Below, one piece after another: positions 43,821 through 51,674 of a DNA stretch of 64,000 nt (position 1 is its first letter; each line of letters starts with the position of its first letter). The translations under genes were made by a program, and so were the position numbers. Origin of the DNA: Myxococcus stipitatus (GTDB taxonomy: Bacteria > Myxococcota > Myxococcia > Myxococcales > Myxococcaceae); assembly GCF_038561935.1 (NCBI RefSeq), contig NZ_CP102770.1, forward strand, positions 372,001 to 436,000. Reading direction: 5' to 3'. Under the pieces are notes generated by a model, which had not been told where the DNA came from, made no database searches, and saw only the letters and a program-made list of their open reading frames with translations.

Positions 43821-43836
43821 TGGTGCACTGCTTGCA
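43821..43836 (+). promoter_or_regulatory. Sigma-54 (-24/-12) promoter match
   Basis: TGGTGCACTGCTTGCA fits the sigma-54 consensus TGGCAC-N5-TTGCA with perfect TGG and TTGCA blocks and the required 10 bases between the GG and GC pairs. Transcription would begin near 43847, 31 bp before the ATG of the GDPD-like gene. Activation would need an enhancer-binding protein, common in myxobacteria; no activator site is identified. Confidence 0.65.
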
Positions 43837-43877
43837 AACACGCACCGGCTCGACCTGCGAACGAGAGAGGTGCATCC

Positions 43878-45506
43878 ATGGCCGACGTGTGGGACCCGGC
43901 GAAGCTCGACGTGAAGATCGCGGAGAACCCGACGCTCTGGGCCTCGCTCGACAACCAGTGGCGGGCCGGCGTGGCGAGCACCTTGTTGGCCAACCAGGAG
44001 CTGCGCAAGCTCAACCGCATCAGTGGCCGGCTCAAGCGGGGCGCGGTGGCGCAGTTCCCGAATGCCCCCGCCATCGCCGCGTCGCTCGACCAGGCCATCC
44101 TCGGGTGCTTCTCGCTGCTGAGTCAGTGGTGCACCGCGCCGAAGCCCAATGAGCAGCAGTTCTATCTCAACAATCAAATCTATACGGCGCTGAGCGCGGT
44201 CCATCCGGACGACGCCATCACCCAGCAGCTCGGTGAGCGCCTCACCGCGCAATGGAAGAAGCGCAACCTGCGCTCCAAGGTCGTCGTCATCGCGCACCGC
44301 GGAGACGGGGCGACCTTCGAGAAGGTCCGCAAGGTCTTCGAGCGACAGGCCTTCGACAGCATCTTCATCTACAAGCACGAGGACGAGAACAGCGAGGCCG
44401 CGCTCCTGAAGGCGCTCGATGCCTGGAGGCGCAAGGAGCTGAGCGGCGTCGAGTGTGATGTCTGGTTCAGCCAGGACGCGGTGCCCATCGTCACGCACAC
44501 CCAGCACATCGTGGCCCTGCACCATCAGGAGCAGACCCGGAACGTGGCCCCGCCCCTGAGCGGCGCGAAGGTCAAGGAGGTGGCGTCAGGCGACCTGCCG
44601 GCCAGGTTCATGACCCTCGACCGCTGGCTCCAGATTGTCGAGGCCTACCTCGCGCACCACGGGCTGACCCAGGGCGAGGAGCGACAGCTCCGGCTGGAAA
44701 TCGAGATGAAGGACACGAACCTCGCCTTCAACACCAACACCCTTCAGCCCGAGAAGGACCAGGTGCTGGGCCGGTGGCGGTCCGTCGAGCGGGTCGTCAG
44801 CCGGTTCCTGAAGTCGTGTCAGCGCCCCAGCATCTACCAGGTGGCCCTCTTCAACGGGTCGGCCGCGCCCAAGGATGCGTACGACAAGGCCTGGAACCAG
44901 AACAAGACCCTGCTCTCGAGCGTCGTCTATGGCGGGAGCCCGGACGCCCCCGAGACGTCCGACCTGCTGGAGGTCCGCTACGGCCTGCATTTCCCCGGGC
45001 TGCTCCAGATGATGTACAGCGGGAAGTTCAAGGGGAAGATCGTCACGCTCGCGCCGGGCGTCGAGGCCTACCCGCTGGACTCGCCCATCCAGCTCAACAC
45101 GCTCGGCGAATGGATTGAGACCCGACAGGCCTTGACCGTCGAGCAGTCCATCCAGTGCGCGAGGTTGCGAAGGCTCCTGTGGCTCTTCGATGAGATGAAG
45201 GCCGGCCGGCTGCCCAAGGAGCGCAAGCCGCTTCGCATCCAGGTCCTGACGGACTTCTGCGGACTCGGCGCCAAGTTCATCGTCTCGAAGCAGGCGACGC
45301 CCATCGGCCCGCGGGGCTTCCTGGACCAGCCGTTCAGCGAGGTGAACCTGGACTGCGTCTGGCGCAAGTACAACCTCACCGGAGCGCCCCTGGAGACCAA
45401 GCGGAACATCTGTCAGCGGTTGAATGACTGCGGCACGGACCAGGCCAAGTTCATCGAGTTCGGGAACGACTTCCTCCAGCTCATCGACGACTGGTACCAC
45501 GACTAG
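43878..45506 (+). CDS. GDPD-like (glycerophosphodiester phosphodiesterase-related) protein
   Basis: A 542-residue protein from MADVWDPAKLDVKIAENP. The central part resembles the GDPD barrel: KVVVIAHRGDGATFEKV carries the HR-G motif, and GVECDVWFSQDAVPIVTHTQ matches the E-x-D-V-x-x-T-x-D-x-x-P-V-x-x-H-D signature with the usual HD changed to HT. Later motifs (RLEIEMKD) also fit. The N-terminal 130 and C-terminal 120 residues are not recognised, and the protein is about twice the usual GDPD length. No signal peptide. It lies behind a sigma-54-type promoter, suggesting conditional expression. Confidence 0.75.
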   Translation: MADVWDPAKLDVKIAENPTLWASLDNQWRAGVASTLLANQELRKLNRISGRLKRGAVAQFPNAPAIAASLDQAILGCFSLLSQWCTAPKPNEQQFYLNNQIYTALSAVHPDDAITQQLGERLTAQWKKRNLRSKVVVIAHRGDGATFEKVRKVFERQAFDSIFIYKHEDENSEAALLKALDAWRRKELSGVECDVWFSQDAVPIVTHTQHIVALHHQEQTRNVAPPLSGAKVKEVASGDLPARFMTLDRWLQIVEAYLAHHGLTQGEERQLRLEIEMKDTNLAFNTNTLQPEKDQVLGRWRSVERVVSRFLKSCQRPSIYQVALFNGSAAPKDAYDKAWNQNKTLLSSVVYGGSPDAPETSDLLEVRYGLHFPGLLQMMYSGKFKGKIVTLAPGVEAYPLDSPIQLNTLGEWIETRQALTVEQSIQCARLRRLLWLFDEMKAGRLPKERKPLRIQVLTDFCGLGAKFIVSKQATPIGPRGFLDQPFSEVNLDCVWRKYNLTGAPLETKRNICQRLNDCGTDQAKFIEFGNDFLQLIDDWYHD

Positions 45507-45591
45507 CGCGGATGTGACCGTGCTCCGGACCCTCGGGCGATGAAGCCACCCGAAGGCCCAGAGCACGTTGCCATGGAGAACCTGCGCTGGG

Positions 45592-46683
45592 TTACTGCGG
45601 CACGTCCTGGCCCGGGTCATGCGACTCGTGCGGCTGCTGCTCCTGCTGCTGCTGCGCATCCGGGTTCGAGTCGGGGGCCTGCTGCTGCGGCTGTCCGCTC
45701 GAGTCCTGCTGACCGCTGCCGCCGACGGCGCGCTGGCCCCCGCGCTCGACGATGATTTCGACGCGGCGGTTGTTGGCGCGGCCCTCGGCCGTGGCGTTGG
45801 TGGCCACCGGCTGGTACTCACCCAGGCCGCGCACGTCGATGCGCTCGGCGGGCACGCCGCGGGTGACGAGGAAGTCCTTCACGCGCTCGGCGCGCTGATA
45901 GGACAGCCGCTCGTTGAGCGAGTCGGAGCCCGTCGAGTCCGTGTGTCCCTCGATGAGCAGGGGCTTGTCTCCCTCCTTCAGCACGTCCGCCACGTCGGAC
46001 AGCCTGTCGCGCGCGGAGGGGAGCAGCTCCGAGGAGCCCGAGGCGAAGAGGACGCTGCCCGACAGCGTCAGCACGGTGCCGCGGGCCTCCTCGCGGACCT
46101 TCAGGTCCTTGTTGGCCTTGTCCAGCTCCGCCAGGGCCGCGGCGGCCTTCTGCTCGGCCTCCTCGCGCGCCTTGCGCTCGGCCTCGAGCTGGGCGGTGGA
46201 CTGCTGCTCGGCCTGGCTTCGCGCGAGCTCCTCGGCCTGACGCCGCTCGGCCTCCCGCTGAATCTCCGCGTTCTGCTGCGCCAGCCGCTGCGCCTCCGCG
46301 TCGAGCTGCTGCCGACGCTGGCCCTCCGCCTGCTGGGCCTGGGCCTGCTGCAGGGCCGCCTGGGCCTCGGACTGCTGACGCGCGGCGAGGCTCGCGTTGC
46401 CCCAGGTGCCCGCGGTCTCAATCCTTCGCAAGGCCACGTAGGACAGGACGCGCGTGCGCGTGGAGTCCTTCTCGTGCTGGTAGGACGTCTCGGCCGCCTT
46501 CAGCGCGGCCTTCGCCGCATGCACCTCCCGAGGGCTCTCCCGTCCCTGGGGGCTGGCGGCCAGCTGCTTGTAGGCGGAGCGCGCCTCCTCGAGTTCCTTG
46601 GGAGGACCGGCACTCGCGCTCCCCGCGGCCAGGAGCATCGTGGCTCCGGCGAGGGCTTTCCATCCACGCTTGCTTCGCACCAT
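45592..46683 (-). CDS. OmpA-family protein with DUF4398 and coiled coil
   Basis: A 363-residue exported protein. A signal peptide ends at ASAGPP. A DUF4398-like helical region (about 30-95) precedes a Gln/Glu/Ala-rich coiled coil (about 100-190). The OmpA/MotB peptidoglycan-binding domain (about 200-315) shows VLFASGSSELLPSARDRL, IEGHTDSTGS and LSYQRAERV...GRANNRRVEI. A Gln/Pro-rich tail ends the protein. It should tether the outer membrane or periplasm to peptidoglycan. It starts 23 bp after the small DUF4398 lipoprotein, so the two form an operon. Confidence 0.9.
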   Translation of the reverse strand: MVRSKRGWKALAGATMLLAAGSASAGPPKELEEARSAYKQLAASPQGRESPREVHAAKAALKAAETSYQHEKDSTRTRVLSYVALRRIETAGTWGNASLAARQQSEAQAALQQAQAQQAEGQRRQQLDAEAQRLAQQNAEIQREAERRQAEELARSQAEQQSTAQLEAERKAREEAEQKAAAALAELDKANKDLKVREEARGTVLTLSGSVLFASGSSELLPSARDRLSDVADVLKEGDKPLLIEGHTDSTGSDSLNERLSYQRAERVKDFLVTRGVPAERIDVRGLGEYQPVATNATAEGRANNRRVEIIVERGGQRAVGGSGQQDSSGQPQQQAPDSNPDAQQQQEQQPHESHDPGQDVPQ

Positions 46684-46706
46684 GACTGTCTCCTTGGGAT
46701 GGGGGC

Positions 46707-47066
46707 TCACCGCGGGCTCTGCCGCATCGACTCGAGCTGTTGGGTGGTCTGCTGGGCCTGTTGCTCCAAGGGCACCGCGCGGGCGAGTGCCTGCGCGAGG
46801 TCCGCGTCCGCGTCCGCCTGCAGGTAGCTCAGGTCCGCGCGGTCGGGGTCCTTCGCCGACAGCAGCTGGTCACCGTTGGTGATTTGCTGTCGCGCGAACT
46901 CGAGATGGCGCGCGGCCTGGGGAACGCTCGCGGCGCCGGCGCTCTCCGCGGCGCGCATGGAGGCGACCGCCTCTGTTCGTCGCGAGTTCTTGGTGGGGGT
47001 CACGCTTTGACTGGCGCACCCGAACAGCGGAACGCACAGCATCGCGGCAAGCAGCTTCGGGCGCAC
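46707..47066 (-). CDS. DUF4398 lipoprotein
   Basis: A 119-residue lipoprotein. The signal MRPKLLAAMLCVPLFGC ends in LFGC, a clear lipobox. The rest is helical and matches the DUF4398 pattern (VPQAARHLEFARQQI, then LSYLQADADADLAQALA). The start is GTG at 47066 with GGAGGT upstream. It sits directly before the OmpA-family gene, which carries a related helical region; both probably act together in the envelope (inference). Confidence 0.88.
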   Translation of the reverse strand: MRPKLLAAMLCVPLFGCASQSVTPTKNSRRTEAVASMRAAESAGAASVPQAARHLEFARQQITNGDQLLSAKDPDRADLSYLQADADADLAQALARAVPLEQQAQQTTQQLESMRQSPR

Positions 47067-47281
47067 GGTCTACCTCCAGCCGGAGTCCAGGGAGCGCGGG
47101 TGTCGCGTCCCAGGTCCAGAAGTGTGCTCGGGCCGACAGCCCGGCAATCCTCAGGGGCACAAGCCGACTGGAGAGGAGCCGGGCGGCCTCGGGTGAAGGC
47201 AGACACGCCTTGCGCGCGGCGCGGGGCGTGACGGGGCAGGCGGTGCTGGCCGCGAGCCGCGGGGAAGGGTAGGACGTCGGC

Positions 47282-48166
47282 ATGCGCCTGCACCTGGTGG
47301 ATGGCACCTATGAGCTGTACCGCGCCCACTTCTCGCGCCGGCCCGGCCACACCTCGCCGGACGGGCAGGACGTGAAGGCGACGGTGGGGGTGATGTCCTC
47401 GCTGCTCATGCTGCTGCACGACGGCGAGGAGGCGGTGACGCACGTGGCGGTGGCGTTCGACAACCCCATCCGCTCGTTCCGCAACGCGCTGTTCGACGGC
47501 TACAAGAGCGACGAGGGAGTGCCCCCGGAGCTGCGCGCGCAGTTCGACCTGGTCGAGAAGGCTGTCGCGGCGCTGGGCGTGCGGGTGTGGTCGATGAGGG
47601 AGCACGAGGCGGACGACGCGCTGTCCACCGCGGCGGCGAAGTGGGCCGGAGAGGTGGAGCAGGTGCGGCTGCTCACGCCGGACAAGGACCTGGGCCAGTG
47701 CGTGCGGGGCCAGCGCGTGGTGCAGGTGGACCGGCGTCAGGAGAAGGTGCTGGACGAGGACGCCGTGCGCGCGAAGCTGGGCGTGCCTCCCGCGAGCGTG
47801 CCGGACCTGCTGGCGCTGATGGGAGACGACGCGGACGGCATCCCCGGGCTGCCGGGCTTCGGGGAGAAGGGCGCGTCGGCGCTCCTGTCCGCGTACGGAA
47901 AGCTGGAGGCGATTCCGGAGGAGGCCTCCACGTGGACGGTGCGCCCGCGCGGCGCGGACAAGCTCGCGGCGACGCTGCGCGCGCACCGCGAGGACGCGCT
48001 CCTGTATCGCCGGCTCGCCACGCTGGTGACGGATGCGCCGCTGCCCGGCACGCGGACGCTGGAGGACGTGGCCTGGCGCGGCGTGCCTCGGAGCGTGTTC
48101 GAGCCCTTCTGCGACACGCTGGGCGTCAACACCCTCAAGCGCAGGCCGAAGCGCTGGGTGGACTGA
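47282..48166 (+). CDS. 5'-3' exonuclease / flap endonuclease (PolA N-terminal-like)
   Basis: A 294-residue stand-alone 5' nuclease. Metal-binding acidic residues are in HLVDGTYELYRA, VAFDNPIRSFRN, EHEADDALSTAA, TPDKDLGQ and MGDDADGIPG; GLPGFGEKGASALL is the helix-hairpin-helix DNA-binding motif. It resembles the exonuclease domain of DNA polymerase I and the flap endonuclease Xni, without the polymerase part. It likely removes flaps or RNA primers. No neighbour is functionally linked. Confidence 0.9.
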   Translation: MRLHLVDGTYELYRAHFSRRPGHTSPDGQDVKATVGVMSSLLMLLHDGEEAVTHVAVAFDNPIRSFRNALFDGYKSDEGVPPELRAQFDLVEKAVAALGVRVWSMREHEADDALSTAAAKWAGEVEQVRLLTPDKDLGQCVRGQRVVQVDRRQEKVLDEDAVRAKLGVPPASVPDLLALMGDDADGIPGLPGFGEKGASALLSAYGKLEAIPEEASTWTVRPRGADKLAATLRAHREDALLYRRLATLVTDAPLPGTRTLEDVAWRGVPRSVFEPFCDTLGVNTLKRRPKRWVD

Positions 48167-48310
48167 GTCTCCGCCGGGGTGATTCTCCGGTGGGCAACGG
48201 ATGGACCTCCTGCCAACCTGTCGACCTCCTGCTTCCCCGCGTGGCGCGTCGGGGCGAGCCTCCCGAGCGGGAGAGGAAGTCCTCGCGCCCACGGGATGTT
48301 GAAGGAAGCC

Positions 48311-48751
48311 ATGCTCGTAGACCTCAAGGTTCCCCCCTCGGATGATTGGGTCCCCACGCTGGAGGACACGCCGTACCAGCGCATCGGCGGCGACGACGCG
48401 GTGATGGCGCTGGCCGGCGCCTTCTACGACGCGATGGACGAGCACGAGCCCGCGCTCGCGAAGCTGCACGAGCTGGATGAGCGGGGCCGGGTGAACCAGG
48501 GCACACGCGAGCGCTTCGGCCTGTTCCTCATCGGCTGGCTGGGAGGCCCGCAGCACTACTCCGCCCAGCACGGCCACCCGCGCCTGCGGATGCGCCACGC
48601 CCACGTGCCGGTGGACCTGGCCATGCGCGACGCGTGGCTGCGCGCCATGGGACGGGCCCTGGACGGCCGGGGCGTCACCGGCGGCCTGCGCCGCTTCCTG
48701 GACGAGCGCTTCGCCCAAGTGGCTGATTTCCTTCGCAACCAGGAGGGCTGA
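48311..48751 (+). CDS. Group II truncated hemoglobin
   Basis: A 146-residue heme protein. TPYQRIGGDDAVMALAGAFYDAMD begins the globin fold, and FGLFLIGWLGGPQHYSAQHGHPRLRMRHAHVPVD contains the G-G-P-x-x-Y motif and the proximal His of group II (GlbO-type). It binds O2 and may detoxify NO or peroxide (family knowledge). I chose ATG 48311 with GAAGGA upstream; ATG 48296 would add five residues. It precedes the TetR gene by 56 bp. Confidence 0.9.
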   Translation: MLVDLKVPPSDDWVPTLEDTPYQRIGGDDAVMALAGAFYDAMDEHEPALAKLHELDERGRVNQGTRERFGLFLIGWLGGPQHYSAQHGHPRLRMRHAHVPVDLAMRDAWLRAMGRALDGRGVTGGLRRFLDERFAQVADFLRNQEG

Positions 48752-48783
48752 GTCCGCCCTCGTCAGGTCGGCTTGCGCAAAAA

Positions 48784-48805
48784 AGCACGAGCGTTTAGAA
48801 AACGC
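48784..48805. promoter_or_regulatory. Operator-like site before the TetR gene
   Basis: AGCACGAGCGTTT (48784-48796) resembles AGCACGAACGTTC at 49460-49472, differing at two of 13 bases. It contains a perfect inverted repeat, GCGTTT-AGA-AAACGC (48791-48805), ending 2 bp before the TetR start codon. The placement suits autorepression (inference). Confidence 0.45.
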
Positions 48806-48807
48806 CC

Positions 48808-49407
48808 ATGCGCAAGGGAGAGCTCACCCATCAGGCGATTCTGGAGCGGGCCATCCAGCTCGCCAGCCGGCTGGGGCTCCAGGGGCTGAGCATCGGCGGG
48901 CTGGCGGATGAGCTCCAGCTCTCCAAGAGCGGCCTGTTCGCGCACTTCCGTTCCAAGACCTCGCTGCAGGTCGAAATCCTGAACGCGGCGACGGCGCTGT
49001 TCACCGAGCGGGTCATCCGCCCGGCGCTCCTGCAGCCCCGAGGCGAGCCCCGGCTGTGGGCCCTCTTCGAGGGGTGGCTGGCCTGGGAGAAGGAGCTGGT
49101 TCCGGAGGGCGGCTGCATCTTCGTCGCGGCGGCCACGGAGCTGGATGACGTGCCCGGGCCCGCGCGGGACAGGCTGGTGCAGACGCAGCGGGACTGGCTG
49201 GACTGCCTGGCCCAGGGCGCGCGCATCGCCATCGCCGAGAAGCACTTCCGCGACACCCTGGACGTGGAGCAGTTCGCCCACGAGATGTACGCGATGTTCC
49301 TGGGCTTCCATCACTCGGCGCGGTTGATGAAGGACCCCCGCGCGGAGCAGCGGACCCGCAGGGCCTTCGAGACCCTGATGCGCGACTCCCGCCGCTCGGA
49401 CTGCTGA
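48808..49407 (+). CDS. TetR/AcrR family transcriptional regulator
   Basis: A 199-residue repressor. The N-terminal DNA-binding domain reads ILERAIQLASRLGLQGLSIGGLADELQLSKSGLFAHFRSK, the standard TetR helix-turn-helix. The C-terminal ligand domain includes a cysteine in VPEGGCIFVAAATELDD, as in a TetR C-terminal family found beside hydrolases. The alpha/beta hydrolase gene follows by 40 bp, and both genes carry a similar site at their start, so it probably controls both (inference). The ligand is unknown. Confidence 0.9.
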   Translation: MRKGELTHQAILERAIQLASRLGLQGLSIGGLADELQLSKSGLFAHFRSKTSLQVEILNAATALFTERVIRPALLQPRGEPRLWALFEGWLAWEKELVPEGGCIFVAAATELDDVPGPARDRLVQTQRDWLDCLAQGARIAIAEKHFRDTLDVEQFAHEMYAMFLGFHHSARLMKDPRAEQRTRRAFETLMRDSRRSDC

Positions 49408-49447
49408 GCTTTCTGCTGACTGGTGTCTCTCCTGGGAGGACCTCTTC

Positions 49448-50401
49448 ATGGCTGAAAATAGCACGAACGTTCGAGCGAAACTGGCGCTCATGGGCCTGCG
49501 CACGCTGGCGATGAGCGCCGGGGCGGTGGCGCCAGGGCTGACGGCGGTGTGGGCGGACGGGCTGTTCCGCAAGCCCCTGCGTCCGCGCCGTTCGAAGACG
49601 GCGGAGGGGGTGCTGGCGCGAGCGCAGCCGAAGCGGCTGCGGTGGGCGGGGGAGGAGGTGGCGGTGTGGAGCTGGGGTGAGGGGCCCCGGGTGCTGCTGG
49701 TGCACGGGTGGAGCGGGTACGGCGGGCAGCTCACGGCCTTCGTGGAGCCGCTGGTGGCCGCGGGGTTCTCGGTCGTGACGTACGACGCGCCGGCGCATGG
49801 GCGGTCCACGGGGCGCACCAGCTCGCTGCCGGAGATGGCGGAGGTGGTGGCCGAGGTGGCGGAGTCCGTGGGCGGGGTGCGCGCGGTGGTGGGGCACTCG
49901 CTGGGCGCGGCGGCGACGGCGGTGGCGATGCGGGACGGGCTGCGCGTGGAGCGCGCGGTGTTCGTGTCGCCGCCCTCGGACCCGCGTCACGGCATCCAGG
50001 CCTTCGCCCGGGAGCTGGGGTTCTCGGATGAGGTGTGGATGCGGATGGAGCAGCGCCTCGAGCAGAAGTTCAGCATGAAGATGGCGGACCTGGCGCTGCC
50101 GAACTTCGTGCCGTCCCTGGGGCATGTGCCGCTGCAGGTGTTCCACGACGTGGAGGACCGCGAGGTGTCCGTGGCGGACGGCGAGGCGGTGGCCCAGGCG
50201 TGGCCCGGCGCGCGGCTGACGCTCACGGAAGGGCTGGGGCACAACCGCATCCTGTACGCGCCGCAGGTGGTGTCGCAGGCGGTGGCGTTCCTCACGGAGG
50301 CGCCGCGCGCGGCCGAGGTGGCGCCTCACGTGGAGGCGCTGGCGCCGGTGGCGCATGCCTCCGCCGAGCGCGCGCCGCTGCGGCTGGTGCACAACCGCTG
50401 A
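49448..50401 (+). CDS. Alpha/beta hydrolase
   Basis: A 317-residue hydrolase. The oxyanion segment is LLVHGWSGYGGQL. The nucleophile elbow is VVGHSLGAAAT, followed by HDVEDREVSV (Asp) and GLGHNRILY (His). The N-terminal 60 residues include a hydrophobic stretch (ALMGLRTLAMSAGAVAPGLTAVW) that may associate with the membrane. GGGAGGACC precedes the ATG. An operator-like palindrome lies inside the first codons. It likely cleaves an ester or thioester whose presence is sensed by the TetR regulator upstream (inference). Confidence 0.9.
   Translation: MAENSTNVRAKLALMGLRTLAMSAGAVAPGLTAVWADGLFRKPLRPRRSKTAEGVLARAQPKRLRWAGEEVAVWSWGEGPRVLLVHGWSGYGGQLTAFVEPLVAAGFSVVTYDAPAHGRSTGRTSSLPEMAEVVAEVAESVGGVRAVVGHSLGAAATAVAMRDGLRVERAVFVSPPSDPRHGIQAFARELGFSDEVWMRMEQRLEQKFSMKMADLALPNFVPSLGHVPLQVFHDVEDREVSVADGEAVAQAWPGARLTLTEGLGHNRILYAPQVVSQAVAFLTEAPRAAEVAPHVEALAPVAHASAERAPLRLVHNR
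49460..49473. promoter_or_regulatory. Palindromic operator-like site inside the hydrolase start
   Basis: The perfect palindrome CGAACGTTCG (49464-49473) lies within AGCACGAACGTTCG, over codons 5 to 9 of the hydrolase. It shares 11 of 13 bases with the site before the TetR gene. A repressor bound here would block transcription elongation or initiation. Confidence 0.45.
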
Positions 50402-50413
50402 GCGGCAGGTCTC

Positions 50414-50935
50414 CTAGCGCGTGCCCGTGAGGTCCAGGGTGAACTGGCCCGAGACGGGGAACAGGAAGCACGTCGTGGAGAAGTCGCCCTGCAGCGAGAG
50501 GCGCAGGGGGCCCGAGGCCGCGCGGCTGCCCTGGCCCGAGGCGACGGTGAGCTTGACGACGCAGTTCTTGCCGTCCTGGACGCGCGCAATCTCACAGGCG
50601 CCCTGGCCCACGGAGAACGTGGTCTCCCCCGTCATGCTGGCGGGGAGGGCCCGGTCGCAGCTCAAGGTCTCGGAGCGGATGCTCAGGCTGCTCACGGAGC
50701 TCTCCGCCGCCTGGATGTGGACGGTGTCCTGGACGTCCATCGACTGCGTCTGGCCCAGGGCGACGGCCTGGATGTTGCCGGTGCTCGCGTAGGAGCCGGT
50801 GACGTTGGGGCGGAGGTCTTTCGGCGGCGGGTTGTTGCCTCCGCCTCCACCTCCGTCGTCATCCCCGCCCGAGTCACCGCCACAGCCAGCGAGCCCCCAC
50901 AGCAGTGCCGCCATCACCACGCGCAGGCGTGTCAT
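50414..50935 (-). CDS. Small lipoprotein, unknown function (copy 1)
   Basis: A 173-residue lipoprotein. The signal MTRLRVVMAALLWGLAGC ends in the lipobox LAGC, followed by a low-complexity linker (GGDDDGGGGGG). The mature part starts NVTGSYASTGNIQAV and is beta-rich with two internal cysteine pairs, ending VSGQFTLDLTGTR. It resembles the next gene upstream in its NVTG-x-Y-x-x-x-G start and its late hydrophobic strand, so the two are distant paralogs. No known family. Confidence 0.82.
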   Translation of the reverse strand: MTRLRVVMAALLWGLAGCGGDSGGDDDGGGGGGNNPPPKDLRPNVTGSYASTGNIQAVALGQTQSMDVQDTVHIQAAESSVSSLSIRSETLSCDRALPASMTGETTFSVGQGACEIARVQDGKNCVVKLTVASGQGSRAASGPLRLSLQGDFSTTCFLFPVSGQFTLDLTGTR

Positions 50936-51074
50936 GTGAGATTCCTCCACGCTCCATCGGGAGCCTGGCCCCGGAGTATTCCGGTGCGGTTTCTCACGTG
51001 CAATTCGTTGTTCGGTGGGCGTCCGATTTCGGCCGGGAGGGGGCGCGCGGCCCGGCGCGAGGCGGAGGTGAGCG

Positions 51075-51674
51075 TCACTCCCGCGACAGGGCGGAGAGCG
51101 TCTGCACGAGGGTGGACAGGTCCGGATGCTCCGCGAGCGAGTCGACCACCGTGTCCGGGAGCGCGGCGCCCGTGTGGGTGCCGTTGAGCGTCACGGTGAC
51201 GGGGAGCACGGCGGGGGTGGCGCCACACGTCACCGTGAGCGTTCCCTTGAGCGAGAGCTCGACGCGGTTGCCCTCGGTTTCACGCGTCCCCCATCCGTCG
51301 TTCAGCTCGAGCAGGGAGGCGCAGCTCGGTGAGTCGGTCGGAACAGGGCAGCTCGCGCGGATGACCTTGAAGGTGTGCCCACTGGCCAGCCTCGCCTCGA
51401 TGCCGCCCGGGCAGTTGAGCGCTCCGACCTGGAGGTTCAGGGCCTTGATGTCGCGGGAGGGGCTGGAGATTCGGAGCGTGGCGGAGGAGATGAGGGCTGT
51501 CTGGGGGACGCCGTCAACGAGCGAGGTCATCGAGCCCGAGGTGAGGTAGGTCCCCGTGACGTTGCCTCGATGGTCCTTGGGCACGTACGGCGGCGGCTCG
51601 GGCTCCGTGAAGTCCTCGCCACACGCACCCAACGACAGGAGCGCGACGGCGCACAGCACACGTGAAAGGTCCAT
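51075..51674 (-). CDS. Small lipoprotein, unknown function (copy 2)
   Basis: A 199-residue lipoprotein with signal MDLSRVLCAVALLSLGAC (lipobox SLGAC). The mature part begins after a Pro/Glu linker at HRGNVTGTYLTSGSM and is beta-rich, with cysteines in LNCPGG, RASCPVP, PSCASL and TVTCGA. It parallels the downstream lipoprotein. I chose 51674 because only that Met gives a proper signal peptide. The desaturase reading frame overlaps its first 161 bp in another frame. Confidence 0.82.
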   Translation of the reverse strand: MDLSRVLCAVALLSLGACGEDFTEPEPPPYVPKDHRGNVTGTYLTSGSMTSLVDGVPQTALISSATLRISSPSRDIKALNLQVGALNCPGGIEARLASGHTFKVIRASCPVPTDSPSCASLLELNDGWGTRETEGNRVELSLKGTLTVTCGATPAVLPVTVTLNGTHTGAALPDTVVDSLAEHPDLSTLVQTLSALSRE

